The position numbers were made by a program, and so were the translations under genes. From Peptoclostridium sp965368085 (GTDB lineage Bacteria > Bacillota > Clostridia > Peptostreptococcales > Peptostreptococcaceae), in assembly GCA_965368085.1 (NCBI GenBank), contig CBDULP010000018.1, forward strand, positions 1 to 50,275: a stretch of DNA of 50,275 bases, in the 5' to 3' direction. The notes beneath the pieces are model-generated. The model saw only the letters and a list, made by a program, of their open reading frames with translations. It had not been told where the DNA came from and made no database searches. Shown piece by piece: positions 7,319 through 15,742 of the stretch; position 1 is the stretch's first letter; each line of letters starts with the position of its first letter.

Positions 7319-9304
7319 TTGCCGAATGAAATGCTTTTAAGTCAGAACAGGGACAGCATAAAGGCGTGGGAAAAATTCATAAACAGTGACGAAATAGACA
7401 ATTCCCTAGTAAGGGATGAAATAGCCAGATCTTGGATAAGGAGCAGGGAACACGGTGTGAACCCCCATGGAAGCACCGAAGGATGCTTTTTAAGCAATGA
7501 CGAATTCTTAAAGAGACGTGAGATGTACGAGCAGCTAGTGCATGCGGCGGTTCATTTTATGAAAATACTGCAAAAGACAGTACTTGACAAGACGATAGTG
7601 ATAAGGCTTACTGACAGGGACGGATATGTGCTTGAGTGCTTCAGCGAGCTTTACGAAATGGATGAAAGCCTCATGGTTACAAAGGGCTGCAATATAAGTG
7701 AAAAGTATATGGGTACAAATGCCATATCACTCGCCCTAATAGAGGCAAGCCCGGTGCAGGTGCTCGGAGGAGAACACTACTGCAAAGCGTACCATGAGTG
7801 GACTTCGTCTGCGGCGCCGATAAGAGATGAAAATGGAAGGGTAATAGGAGTTATAAGCGTTACAGGGCCATGTGAAAAAGTGCATACTCACACTCTCGGG
7901 ATGGTGGTTGCAGCAGCCGAAGCTATAGAAAACGAGCTTATGCTTGAAGACATAAACAAGAGGCTTAAAATCACAAACAAGCATCTTTTTGCAATAATGG
8001 AGTCCATATCGGAGGGGCTTATAGGGATAGACGAGCAGGGCATGGTGAAAGACATCAACCTGTTTGCGAGAATGCTCCTGTCGCTTGAAGAAACTGACAT
8101 AATAGGAAAGAGTATAGATCTTTTCATAAGCGAAAAGAAGTCCAGGCGGATTAAGGATGTTATAAAAAAAGGGAAAAAACAAGAAGAAGTGGAGATGTAC
8201 TTTAAAAATAAAAGAGGCAAAAAGGTATATTGCATAGTGAGCTTCACCCCAATAATAGACTGCACTGCAGGAAATGTGGAAGGGGTGGTTGTGACATTCA
8301 GAAAGTCAAAGACTATACACAACCTTGTAAACAGGATAACTGGAGCAGAGGCCATATTCAGCTTTGACGACATACTTGGCGAGAGTGACCACATGCTAAG
8401 AGCGAAGCACATGGCGTTAAAGGCTGCAAAGTCAAACACTACGATACTTCTAAATGGTGAAAGCGGAACTGGAAAGGAACTGTTTGCACATGCGATACAC
8501 AATGAGAGCAAGAGGAAGAACAAGCCTTTTGTGACAATAAACTGCGGGGCCATACCGAGAGAGCTCGTGGCAAGCGAACTGTTTGGCTATGTTGAAGGAG
8601 CCTTCACGGGAGCAAAGAGGGGGGGCCATCCGGGAAAATTCGAACTTGCCGATGAGGGGACAATTTTTTTGGACGAGATTGGAGACATGCCTCTTGACGC
8701 ACAGACTAATCTTTTGAGGGTCCTCGAGACAAAAAAGATAGTAAGGATAGGGGATCACAATATAATTCCAATAGATGCAAGGGTAATTGCTGCTACGCAC
8801 AAGGACCTCGAAAAGGAGGTGGAAAAGGGCAATTTCAGAAAGGATCTCTACTACAGGCTGAATGTAATGCCCATAAACACCCCGACACTTAGAAGCAGGA
8901 GGGACGATATTAGACTCCTTATAGACGTGTTCTTTGAAAAGTTCAACATAAGCATGGGAAAAAGTCTTAAGGGGATAGATGAGAGTTTTTATATTAGAAT
9001 GAGAGGATATGACTGGCCGGGCAATGTAAGAGAGCTTCAGAATGTAATGCAGCTTGTGATAAATATGGCTGAAAACGGCGAAGTCATTACTGAAAAACAC
9101 ATACCAGCCAATGTAAAGGGTGACAGTGCATCGGATGAAGAAGAGATTGAACAAAAGCTATATTCTCTTGAAGAAATCGAAAAGACGGCGATAATAAACA
9201 CCTTAAGAGGCACGGGAAAAAACATAGCTCTGTCTTCAAAGATACTTGGAATCGGCAGGAGCACTCTGTACAGAAAAATGGAAAAATACGGAATAGAATG
9301 TTAA
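7319..9304 (+). CDS. sigma-54-dependent enhancer-binding activator (GAF-PAS-AAA-Fis)
   Basis: Transcription activator that uses ATP to open RNA polymerase-sigma-54 promoters. TTG 7319 is preferred: AGGAG (7305-7309) is 9 nt upstream, whereas TTG 7313 is only 3 nt away. Product 661 aa. Order: an N-terminal AcoR-like GAF region (about 60-200), PAS (about 220-330), AAA+ core with Walker A GESGTGKE (about 380), the sigma-54 contact loop GAFTGA (about 427) and Walker B FLDEIGD (about 451), then a Fis-type helix-turn-helix at the C-terminus (about 620-660). The signal sensed is unknown. The nearest sigma-54 promoter is at 9507-9522, so the downstream antiporter pair is the likely target. Confidence 0.93.
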   Translation: MPNEMLLSQNRDSIKAWEKFINSDEIDNSLVRDEIARSWIRSREHGVNPHGSTEGCFLSNDEFLKRREMYEQLVHAAVHFMKILQKTVLDKTIVIRLTDRDGYVLECFSELYEMDESLMVTKGCNISEKYMGTNAISLALIEASPVQVLGGEHYCKAYHEWTSSAAPIRDENGRVIGVISVTGPCEKVHTHTLGMVVAAAEAIENELMLEDINKRLKITNKHLFAIMESISEGLIGIDEQGMVKDINLFARMLLSLEETDIIGKSIDLFISEKKSRRIKDVIKKGKKQEEVEMYFKNKRGKKVYCIVSFTPIIDCTAGNVEGVVVTFRKSKTIHNLVNRITGAEAIFSFDDILGESDHMLRAKHMALKAAKSNTTILLNGESGTGKELFAHAIHNESKRKNKPFVTINCGAIPRELVASELFGYVEGAFTGAKRGGHPGKFELADEGTIFLDEIGDMPLDAQTNLLRVLETKKIVRIGDHNIIPIDARVIAATHKDLEKEVEKGNFRKDLYYRLNVMPINTPTLRSRRDDIRLLIDVFFEKFNISMGKSLKGIDESFYIRMRGYDWPGNVRELQNVMQLVINMAENGEVITEKHIPANVKGDSASDEEEIEQKLYSLEEIEKTAIINTLRGTGKNIALSSKILGIGRSTLYRKMEKYGIEC

Positions 9305-9305
9305 A

Positions 9306-9351
9306 ATATGCGTATCAAAATAATACATCAGTTTCATTTTGATACGCATAT
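9306..9351. promoter_or_regulatory. 16-bp inverted repeat: candidate upstream activating site or terminator
   Basis: ATATGCGTATCAAAAT (9306-9321) and ATTTTGATACGCATAT (9336-9351) are perfect complements around a 14-nt loop. It begins two bases after the activator stop codon, so it may terminate that transcript, but the trailing sequence is A-rich rather than T-rich. It lies about 180 bp upstream of the -24 element, a normal distance for an enhancer site of a sigma-54 activator. Confidence 0.5.
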
Positions 9352-9409
9352 TAAAAAGTATACAATAAACATTATGTATTAAAATAACACAGTTTTTAAG
9401 GCTGTCCTA

Positions 9410-9428
9410 TTTCAAAATGTATTTGAAA
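9410..9428. promoter_or_regulatory. 19-bp palindrome upstream of the sigma-54 promoter
   Basis: TTTCAAA (9410-9416) and TTTGAAA (9422-9428) with a 5-nt spacer, centred about 89 bp upstream of the -24 box. It is a second candidate binding site for the activator. AT-rich palindromes arise by chance, so confidence is low. Confidence 0.3.
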
Positions 9429-9506
9429 ATGTCTTTAAAAAAAACATCACATTCATAACAGCTCATATGCCAGCTCGCAGGTCTTGAATTAAAAGTCTTA
9501 CGAAGT

Positions 9507-9522
9507 TGGCATTGTTTTTGCT
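9507..9522 (+). promoter_or_regulatory. sigma-54 (-24/-12) promoter
   Basis: TGGCA (9507-9511) and TTGCT (9518-9522) with exactly 10 nt between the invariant GG (9508-9509) and GC (9520-9521), matching the consensus TGGCAC-N5-TTGC. Transcription should start near 9532, which leaves room for the ribosome binding site of the gene starting at 9601. It is the only such promoter I found in the window, and the activator gene is directly upstream. Confidence 0.8.
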
Positions 9523-9600
9523 ATATTATATAAACATATGAAATATAGCAATTCAGTCTACGACACTAGTATAAATACTTTGAAACAGGGGTGGCAGAAT

Positions 9601-11088
9601 ATGAATAATTTTTTACTCGTATTTCCAGTGGTAATACCATTTTTAATATTTGCAAACATACTAATAAAAAAAGAAATGGACTTTAAAAGAGCACATATGC
9701 ACTGTCTTTTGGGCGGCATATTTGATATTGCAGCTATTTTTTTAATAATATTCTGTAATGACAAAATGCAGCTTGAAATTCTAAAAACAGGAGAGTTTTT
9801 CAACATATATATAAATATAGATAAAATAGGGATTCTCTTTTCAACGCTTGCATGCATTCTTTGGATATGCACATCTATATACTCAATGGAGTATATGAGA
9901 GGGGATAGAAATTCAAAAATATTTTTTGCATATTTTTCAGCTGCCCTTGGAAGCACTGTTGGAATAGCGTTTGCTGGAAACATGTTTACCATGTGCATAT
10001 TCTATTTCATGCTTACAATGTCTACATTTCCGCTTGTGAGCCACAATAAAGAAGATGGCGGTTTGAAAGGAGGAATAAAATATCTTGCATATTCCCTGAA
10101 GGGGGGAGTGCTTATATTGGCGGGAATTGCCGTAGTATACACGGTAAGTCCTAATATGGACTTTGCAGGAAGCGGAATTTCATATTATGAATCGCAAAAA
10201 CTGGTATTGGCGATTGGATTTGTACTTATGCTTCTGGGATTCGGTGCAAAGGCGGCGATGGTTCCGTTTCACTCATGGCTTGCCGACTGCGCACAGTCTC
10301 CGACTCCGGCAGGATCGATATTTCATGCGGCATTAGTAGTCCAGTCGGGAATATTTGCCATAATAAGGGTGTCATATTTTATATTTGGAGTGGATCTTCT
10401 CAGGTACATGGACGTACAGTCAATTGCAATTTCGATGGCGGCTCTCACAGTGCTCATGGGCTCGTTCACAGCTCTTAAAAAGAAAAATTTGAAGGAAAGG
10501 CTGACTTATTCGACAATAGGGCAGCTTGGGTATATACTCCTTGGTGTATTTATGTTTGATTCTGATGCTCTCACAGGAGGGCTTTTACATCTTATAAATC
10601 ATGCACTTACCAAAATAATACTTTTGTTTTGTGCTGGAGCTGTATATAAAAGCCTGGGAAAACAGGACGTGTCCGAAATGAAGGGCATAGGAAAAAAAAT
10701 GCCTGTGACAATGGGGTGTTTTGCGGTGGCGGCGGTATCTTTAATAGGGATACCTCCGACAAACGGTTTTGTAAGCAAGTGGTATCTTGTAACTGCAAGC
10801 GTGGACTCGGGAATGACAATTGCAGCGGCAATACTGCTTGTAAGTGCATTTCTTACGGATTCATATTTAATGCCAGTGGTCATAAAGTCTTTCTTTTATG
10901 ATTGCGAATGCAGTGGGTGCAAGGATACAGGGGAGTGCAAATTTGAGCAGACGTCGGATTCTGGGGAGCTGGGATTTGGAGCGCTGTTTGCGCTTGTAGC
11001 TTTGACAGCCACGGCTGTAGCAATAGGGGTGTATCCTTCTGCTCTTGTAGAATTTGTAAGTACAATAGTGAGCGGAGTCGGTCTTTAG
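9601..11088 (+). CDS. complex-I-like antiporter subunit (NuoL/M/N, MrpD superfamily)
   Basis: A 495-aa polytopic membrane protein of the proton-antiporter family. ATG 9601 is chosen: AGGGGTGG lies 6 nt upstream and the helix MNNFLLVFPVVIPFLIF starts there; an ATG at 9538 would lie within a few bases of the expected transcription start. The TM7 lysine motif FGAKAAMVPFHSWL and GFVSK in TM12 are present. The TM5 glutamate is not: the aligned segment reads FYFMLTMSTFP where the partner has FFEIMAIMSY, and the TM8 lysine is a glutamine (VVQSGIF). A short cysteine-containing loop (CECSGCKDTGEC) lies near the end. First gene of a sigma-54 unit. Confidence 0.82.
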   Translation: MNNFLLVFPVVIPFLIFANILIKKEMDFKRAHMHCLLGGIFDIAAIFLIIFCNDKMQLEILKTGEFFNIYINIDKIGILFSTLACILWICTSIYSMEYMRGDRNSKIFFAYFSAALGSTVGIAFAGNMFTMCIFYFMLTMSTFPLVSHNKEDGGLKGGIKYLAYSLKGGVLILAGIAVVYTVSPNMDFAGSGISYYESQKLVLAIGFVLMLLGFGAKAAMVPFHSWLADCAQSPTPAGSIFHAALVVQSGIFAIIRVSYFIFGVDLLRYMDVQSIAISMAALTVLMGSFTALKKKNLKERLTYSTIGQLGYILLGVFMFDSDALTGGLLHLINHALTKIILLFCAGAVYKSLGKQDVSEMKGIGKKMPVTMGCFAVAAVSLIGIPPTNGFVSKWYLVTASVDSGMTIAAAILLVSAFLTDSYLMPVVIKSFFYDCECSGCKDTGECKFEQTSDSGELGFGALFALVALTATAVAIGVYPSALVEFVSTIVSGVGL

Positions 11089-11116
11089 AATTTGAAAGCA
11101 TATTAGGGGGAGTTAT

Positions 11117-12943
11117 ATGGGGATTTTTTTGATGATGTTCATACTGTTTTTTCCTGTGGCCGTAGCGCCTGCAGTTTACTGGACTGGCATGAAAAGTGAA
11201 AGGGCAATGAATAGAGTGGCGATTGCATCGCTTGCAGTTGAAATGGCAGCTGCGGCATACGCGGCTTGGGTAGTTAAGTATTCTCAAATATATTTTCATG
11301 CGCCAGGGATTATGACAACTGGCTTTGAAGTGAAATTAGACAGCTTAAGGGCTGTATTTGTATTAATAGCAGCAGTGATGTGGCTTTTATGCGGCATATA
11401 CTGCATGTGGCATATGAAGCATCAGTCTGGAAAGCCCAGGTTTTATGCTTTTTACATGAGTACGCTTTCGGCTGCAGTGGGCGTTTTTATGTCGGAAAAT
11501 GCTGTGAACATGTTTGCGTTTTTTGAGATTATGGCAATAATGTCATATGTGCTTGTGGTGCACAACCAGGACAGGAACGCCCATGAATCAGGCAAATTCT
11601 ATCTTGCCATGTCAATAGTCACAGGGCTTGTGACACTGCTTGGGATAGTCCTTTTTTACACTCACTCAGGAAGCCTTTCAATAAGCCAGATTGCAAATTC
11701 TGCCAAGACAATGGGAGCCGGAAAATATGCAGCTGCATTTTTAATGAGCTTTGGATTTTTGGCAAAGGCGTGCATATTTCCACTTCACATATGGCTTCCG
11801 GGGGCTTACAGCCATGCGACAATGCCTGTGACAATAATACTTTCAACTGTGCTTTCAAAGGCGGGCATATTTGGAATAATGACGGTGAGCTTCATACTCG
11901 GATGGGACAAGCATTTTTCACAGGTGATTATGGCGCTTGCATTGACAAGCATGCTGCTTGGAGGAACTCTGGCCCTTCTCAAAACGGATGTAAAAGAAAA
12001 GCTTGCATACGGCAGCATGAGCCAGATGGGATATATAACACTTGCAGTATCGGCGGTGGGGCTTGTTACAGGTGCTCACAGGGGAGAAGCCATTATGGCG
12101 GCTGTATACCACTGCGTAAATCATGCTCTTTTCAAAGGCGTGATATTCATGGCTTTTGGAATAATATGCGTAAAAGCCAAAAGCAGTGACATAAACGAAG
12201 TGAAATGGATTGGAAAAGGGAAAAAAATGATTGCGGCAATGCTCATATTCGCAGCGGCTTCGAATATGGGAATTGTGGGAAGCAGTGGATTTATAAGCAA
12301 AACAATGATTCACCATGGATTGTCGTATTATGGAAGTGGTTTTGACATGAAATACATTGGAATACTTCTTGAAGCTGCATTCCTCATAAGTTCTGGAATC
12401 ACAGTTGCATATCTAATAAAGCTGACTAGGGCCGTTTTTGCACTTGATTTTAAAAAGAGACATACCAATGAAAATGAATGCGAAAAATTAGATGACGCAA
12501 GGTATGCATATTTGCCTATGGCACTAGCCTGTGCTATTATGCTAGCATTGGCGATAAGGCCGAATGTCATATTCAATATTGCAGGCAGCAGAATTATGGG
12601 GGCGGATATATACCCTGATGAAATATATTTTTACAGTTTTAAATCGGCAGCATATTCGATCATTGTATGCATAGTGGGATTGATAATATATTCAATGTCA
12701 AAACTAAAGACTGCCCATTTTAAAAATGGATATCGCATATATATAGATCCTTCACAGGAATGGATGCACATAAAAAATGATATCTATATGCCCCTATGTG
12801 GTAAAATTTTTTACTTGTCGGACAAGGTGCTTGGGAAAATTGACGGTGTTGAAATGTTCACTGTAGGACTTGCTGAAAAATTCATAGTAAAACTAAGCCA
12901 AGAGTATAAGACTTGCGAAAAGGCTCCAAATACGAAGGAATAG
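11117..12943 (+). CDS. complex-I-like antiporter subunit (NuoL/HyfB type)
   Basis: A 608-aa integral membrane protein, 28 nt downstream of its partner, with AGGGGG before ATG. All key charged positions of the family are kept: FFEIMAIMSY (TM5 Glu), FGFLAKACIFPLHIWLPGAYSHATMP (split here as FGFLAKACIFP and HSHATMP-like block; TM7 Lys), LSKAGIFGIM (TM8 Lys) and GFISK (TM12 Lys). A C-terminal extension of about 100 residues carries a last hydrophobic segment, reminiscent of HyfB. Complex I, group 4 hydrogenase and Mrp loci normally bring further subunits; none is present here, so the pair may partner with a complex elsewhere or act alone. Confidence 0.85.
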   Translation: MGIFLMMFILFFPVAVAPAVYWTGMKSERAMNRVAIASLAVEMAAAAYAAWVVKYSQIYFHAPGIMTTGFEVKLDSLRAVFVLIAAVMWLLCGIYCMWHMKHQSGKPRFYAFYMSTLSAAVGVFMSENAVNMFAFFEIMAIMSYVLVVHNQDRNAHESGKFYLAMSIVTGLVTLLGIVLFYTHSGSLSISQIANSAKTMGAGKYAAAFLMSFGFLAKACIFPLHIWLPGAYSHATMPVTIILSTVLSKAGIFGIMTVSFILGWDKHFSQVIMALALTSMLLGGTLALLKTDVKEKLAYGSMSQMGYITLAVSAVGLVTGAHRGEAIMAAVYHCVNHALFKGVIFMAFGIICVKAKSSDINEVKWIGKGKKMIAAMLIFAAASNMGIVGSSGFISKTMIHHGLSYYGSGFDMKYIGILLEAAFLISSGITVAYLIKLTRAVFALDFKKRHTNENECEKLDDARYAYLPMALACAIMLALAIRPNVIFNIAGSRIMGADIYPDEIYFYSFKSAAYSIIVCIVGLIIYSMSKLKTAHFKNGYRIYIDPSQEWMHIKNDIYMPLCGKIFYLSDKVLGKIDGVEMFTVGLAEKFIVKLSQEYKTCEKAPNTKE

Positions 12944-12986
12944 TCTGATTTGAGAAGCTGAGCATATTATTTCTGAATAAACCCAC

Positions 12987-13016
12987 TTGGATATGTGGCT
13001 TGCAATGATGTATAAT
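12987..13016 (+). promoter_or_regulatory. probable luxS promoter
   Basis: TTGGAT (12987-12992), an 18-nt spacer and TATAAT (13011-13016), 33 nt before the luxS start. The -35 is imperfect but the -10 is exact. Confidence 0.5.
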
Positions 13017-13049
13017 ATAGCGTATAAAGTGCATAAAGGAGGGGTTCGT

Positions 13050-13505
13050 TTGAAGGAGATAGTAGTTGAAAGCTTTACAATGGATCATACCGCAGTAGAG
13101 GCTCCTTTTGTCAGAAAATGCGTCGTCGTAACGACTCCAAAAGGAGATGTAATTACAAAATTCGACCTCAGGTTCATGCAGCCAAACAAGGAGGCTATGC
13201 CTACAGGAGCAGTTCATGCAATAGAACATCTAATGGCGGTTTTTATAAGGGAAGAACTGGAATATGTTGTGGACATATCTCCGATGGGATGCAGAACGGG
13301 ATTTTATTTGATTGTTGTAGGAGAGCCTACTGAGGCAAATGTTGCAAAAGCTTTAATGAATTCGCTTGAAAAGATAATTGAATCGGAAGAGGTGCCAGCT
13401 GCAAATCCTGTGCAGTGCGGAAACTACAGGGATATTTGTCTGTTTGGGGCGAAAGAGTATTCAAAAGAAGTGCTTCAAAAGTTAAGGCGAAAATATAATG
13501 AATAA
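13050..13505 (+). CDS. luxS: S-ribosylhomocysteine lyase LuxS
   Basis: Cleaves S-ribosylhomocysteine to homocysteine and the autoinducer-2 precursor DPD; part of the activated methyl cycle. TTG 13050 follows AAAGGAGGGG and gives 151 aa, the normal length. Zinc ligands are present in HAIEH (about 55-59) and QCGNY (about 123); the catalytic cysteine lies in DISPMGCRTGFYLI (about 81). The common RFCQPN motif is RFMQPN here, a change of a non-catalytic cysteine. It has its own promoter. No pfs nucleosidase gene is adjacent. Confidence 0.95.
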   Translation: MKEIVVESFTMDHTAVEAPFVRKCVVVTTPKGDVITKFDLRFMQPNKEAMPTGAVHAIEHLMAVFIREELEYVVDISPMGCRTGFYLIVVGEPTEANVAKALMNSLEKIIESEEVPAANPVQCGNYRDICLFGAKEYSKEVLQKLRRKYNE

Positions 13506-13562
13506 AAATACACAAATCATAGAGTTATGATAGATAATGTGACATCAGGGGGAAAGTAAGAA

Positions 13563-14111
13563 ATGAATTATCCAGAGGATAAATGCAAGAGCATAGAAAT
13601 ACAGAAATTGAGAGCTTTGGAGCTGGAAAAAAATATAAGCGAACTTGAAAATAAAAAAAGTTTAATTGAACATGAACTAAAGGAATTCAAAGGTGTATTC
13701 AGACGAATGGAAGAAATAATGTTCGATTTGGACAAGCTGGGTGAGCCGAAGGGAAGCCTTGATATAGCGCAGGAAGGCAAGATGCTTATAGATAAAAAGG
13801 ACTTTGAAGAACTTCTGGATATTTCAAAAAGGCAGCACATACTTGAAAATAGGTTAAGGCGTATTGAAAAGGAAAATGAGAGGCTGAAAAAGGAATTGAA
13901 TGAAGCTGTAAAAACAATACAGGTCAAGGATGGCGAACTTGAGGACAAGTTAAAGCTTAAAAAGGAGTTATATACGGCTACGGCAATGCTTAAAAAGACA
14001 GACCATCAGTTTAGAATGCTTTCTGACTTTTTAAAGTCGATAGATGAGTTTGGACATGCCAGGGAGTTCATGCTCCAAAGGGAAAAGGAAATAAATAAGT
14101 CGAAAAAGTAA
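13563..14111 (+). CDS. coiled-coil protein of unknown function
   Basis: A 182-aa, highly charged protein (many Lys, Glu, Leu) with heptad-like stretches over nearly the whole length, such as LENRLRRIEKENERLKKEL. No membrane segment or known domain is recognised. GGGGGAAAG precedes ATG. It sits 57 nt after luxS and may share its transcript. The function cannot be inferred. Confidence 0.7.
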   Translation: MNYPEDKCKSIEIQKLRALELEKNISELENKKSLIEHELKEFKGVFRRMEEIMFDLDKLGEPKGSLDIAQEGKMLIDKKDFEELLDISKRQHILENRLRRIEKENERLKKELNEAVKTIQVKDGELEDKLKLKKELYTATAMLKKTDHQFRMLSDFLKSIDEFGHAREFMLQREKEINKSKK

Positions 14112-14279
14112 AGCATTAATCTAAAAATGCAGGGCAGCTGTGATAATATAATCCAGTTGTTCTTTTTGTTTTGAATTAAAATTTGTTTGTTGTAGATTCA
14201 CCTGCATAGGGGTATTATTGAGTAAAGGGGAGAAAAATTGCAACACTAGAACATAAAAAGCTGTATTGGAAGGTGCTGA

Positions 14280-14669
14280 ATGAAAAATATACTTAGAATG
14301 ATAGTTGATATGATTAATATGCTTCATGACATAATAATACTGTTTTTTAAAACACTAGGATTTTCCCCTACAGATAAACAGCTTCATTTTATAGTTTTTG
14401 GAGTGTTCGGAATAGCATCTTTTGTATGTATAGATTATATGTTCAAGTTTATTGGAAAGAGGAGCATCACAGCATTGTCTTTCATATATACATTGACGAT
14501 TTTGTTTGTATTTGCAGTTGCTGTAGAAATACAGCAAGGAGTTACAAACAGCGGCAATATGGAGCTATATGACATATACGCCGGCATATATGGTTTTTTG
14601 GGCATGTTTGCAATATATGTCACATTCAAATCCATAATTTTGCATATAAGACGACTTTTAAAAAAATAA
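14280..14669 (+). CDS. VanZ-like family membrane protein
   Basis: A 129-aa protein with three or four membrane helices. The VanZ-like hallmarks are present: DKQLHFIVFGVFG, then VEIQQ, then ELYDIYAGIYGFLG, the usual D/E-containing motif before the last helix. GGAAGG lies ahead of ATG. VanZ of enterococci confers low-level teicoplanin resistance, but most VanZ-like proteins have no assigned role, so resistance should not be assumed. Confidence 0.75.
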   Translation: MKNILRMIVDMINMLHDIIILFFKTLGFSPTDKQLHFIVFGVFGIASFVCIDYMFKFIGKRSITALSFIYTLTILFVFAVAVEIQQGVTNSGNMELYDIYAGIYGFLGMFAIYVTFKSIILHIRRLLKK

Positions 14670-14679
14670 AAGATATTTT

Positions 14680-14883
14680 TTAAAAATACCTCATGCCAAG
14701 CCCTCTGAGTATTGCTGTAACCGTGTCTTCATCTACAGACAGTATTTGAGCTATTTCGTAGTCCAAAAGACCTTGGGCGTGGTATTGGAGTATTGCTTCG
14801 AACTCATCCTGGCTTATCTCCTGTGAACATACCTTTGAATCGTTTTTCTTTTTTCTGTCGTTGTCTGAAAGTGCTCTGTACAT
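14680..14883 (-). CDS. small helix-turn-helix-like protein
   Basis: A 67-aa protein on the minus strand with a strong GGGAGGT site before ATG. The C-terminal half (LDYEIAQILSVDEDTVTAIL) reads as a resolvase- or sigma-like helix-turn-helix, with Ala, Ile, Leu and Val in the expected spacing. The N-terminal part is charged and Ser/Lys rich. It is convergent with the VanZ-like gene. DNA binding is an inference from the motif. Confidence 0.65.
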   Translation of the reverse strand: MYRALSDNDRKKKNDSKVCSQEISQDEFEAILQYHAQGLLDYEIAQILSVDEDTVTAILRGLGMRYF

Positions 14884-14946
14884 GGCGACCTCCCATAAAA
14901 TAGTTTCGATACAATAATAATATCACAAAAATTTAAATATAAAATA

Positions 14947-14975
14947 TTGACAACGCAAATTATATATTTTATAAT
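14947..14975 (+). promoter_or_regulatory. sigma-A promoter of the cysK-cysE unit
   Basis: TTGACA (14947-14952), a 17-nt spacer and TATAAT (14970-14975): a perfect consensus promoter, about 55 nt before the first T-box leader. The second leader shows no equally good promoter, so both T-boxes are probably on one transcript. Confidence 0.85.
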
Positions 14976-15027
14976 CAATGTAAATTAGGATTTAAATATA
15001 ATATTTACCAAAAGTTAAATATAGTTT

Positions 15028-15249
15028 TTATAAATTCTGTGAAGGAAAGAGTAGCGTGTGGAATGGCGAAAGCGAGCCGGGTTAGGTGTGAGCCGGCGGT
15101 CAGGAAGTATGTGAAGTGCATTCTGGAGAAGGCTTTTTGAAAGATTTCAAGTAGGAAAGCCCGGCGAGGCCGTTAAACCGCAAAGAGAAGGTGCAGCAGT
15201 CATAGTGCGATTTTTATGACTTGCATCGAAAAAAGAGTGGAACCGCGAG
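15028..15249 (+). ncRNA. cysteine T-box leader, first of two
   Basis: Stem I contains the AGAGTAG start, a GNRA-type loop and the specifier region GAAG-TGC-ATTC, with the cysteine codon TGC at 15117-15119. Stem III follows (TGCAGCAGTCATA with TATGACTTGCA), then the T-box GAGTGGAACCGCG at 15235-15247. TGGA in the antiterminator would pair with UCCA, which fits the U73 discriminator of tRNA-Cys. Uncharged tRNA-Cys should therefore permit readthrough of the terminator at 15254-15291. Confidence 0.9.
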
Positions 15250-15253
15250 CCAA

Positions 15254-15291
15254 AGCTTCGCCTCTTGCATATGCAGGAAGCGAGGCTTTTT
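15254..15291 (+). terminator. terminator of the first T-box
   Basis: AGCTTCGCCTCTTGCA pairs with TGCAGGAAGCGAGGCT, mostly by Watson-Crick with a few G-T pairs, and is followed by seven T. It competes with the T-box antiterminator. Confidence 0.88.
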
Positions 15292-15361
15292 TTAATGGAA
15301 AGTTCAGATGATTAGCTCCAATAGAATTGTCGACTTGCTTAAATAAAACTGAAAATAAAAA

Positions 15362-15582
15362 TTATAAATTCTGTGAAGGAAAGAGTAGCGTGTGGAATGG
15401 CGAAAGCGAGCCGGGTTAGGTGTGAGCCGGCGGTCAGGAAGTATGTGAAGTGCATTCTGGAGAAGGCTTTTTGAAAGATTTCAAGTAGAAAAGCCCGGCG
15501 AGGCCGTTAAACCGCAAAGAGAAGGTGCAGCAGTCATAGTGGGATTTGTATGATTTGCATCGAAAAAGAGTGGAACCGCGAG
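15362..15582 (+). ncRNA. cysteine T-box leader, second of two
   Basis: Nearly identical to the first leader, shifted by 334 nt, with only a handful of changes over about 205 nt, mostly in compensating positions of stem III. The specifier TGC is at 15451-15453 and the T-box at 15568-15580. The terminator differs in sequence from that of copy one, so the duplication covers the sensing part but not the platform, or the platforms have since diverged. Confidence 0.9.
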
Positions 15583-15618
15583 ACCCCCTTGCCTCTTTAA
15601 TGGAGACAAGGGGGTTAT
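15583..15618 (+). terminator. terminator of the second T-box
   Basis: ACCCCCTTG pairs with the CAAGGGGGT at the other side of a CCTCTTTAATGGAGA apical part, then TATTTT. It lies 125 nt before cysK. Confidence 0.8.
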
Positions 15619-15742
15619 TTTGTGACATTGGAGGTATGCGCTTCATTTGCGCAATGGAGTAACTACAAACATGATTGGTTGAACATATTTACAAGGGACT
15701 ATTTGAAATGAGACTAAAACGACTACTACGGGAGGGTATAAA

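Noticed and set aside
9601..12943. Complete Mrp antiporter or membrane-bound hydrogenase operon
   Set aside because: Only the two large subunits are present; none of the small Mrp, hydrogenase or dehydrogenase genes is in the window.
15028..15582. Direct repeats of 334-nt offset as a mobile element or CRISPR
   Set aside because: Each copy has the full set of T-box features with a TGC specifier and sits before cysK, so a regulatory duplication explains it.
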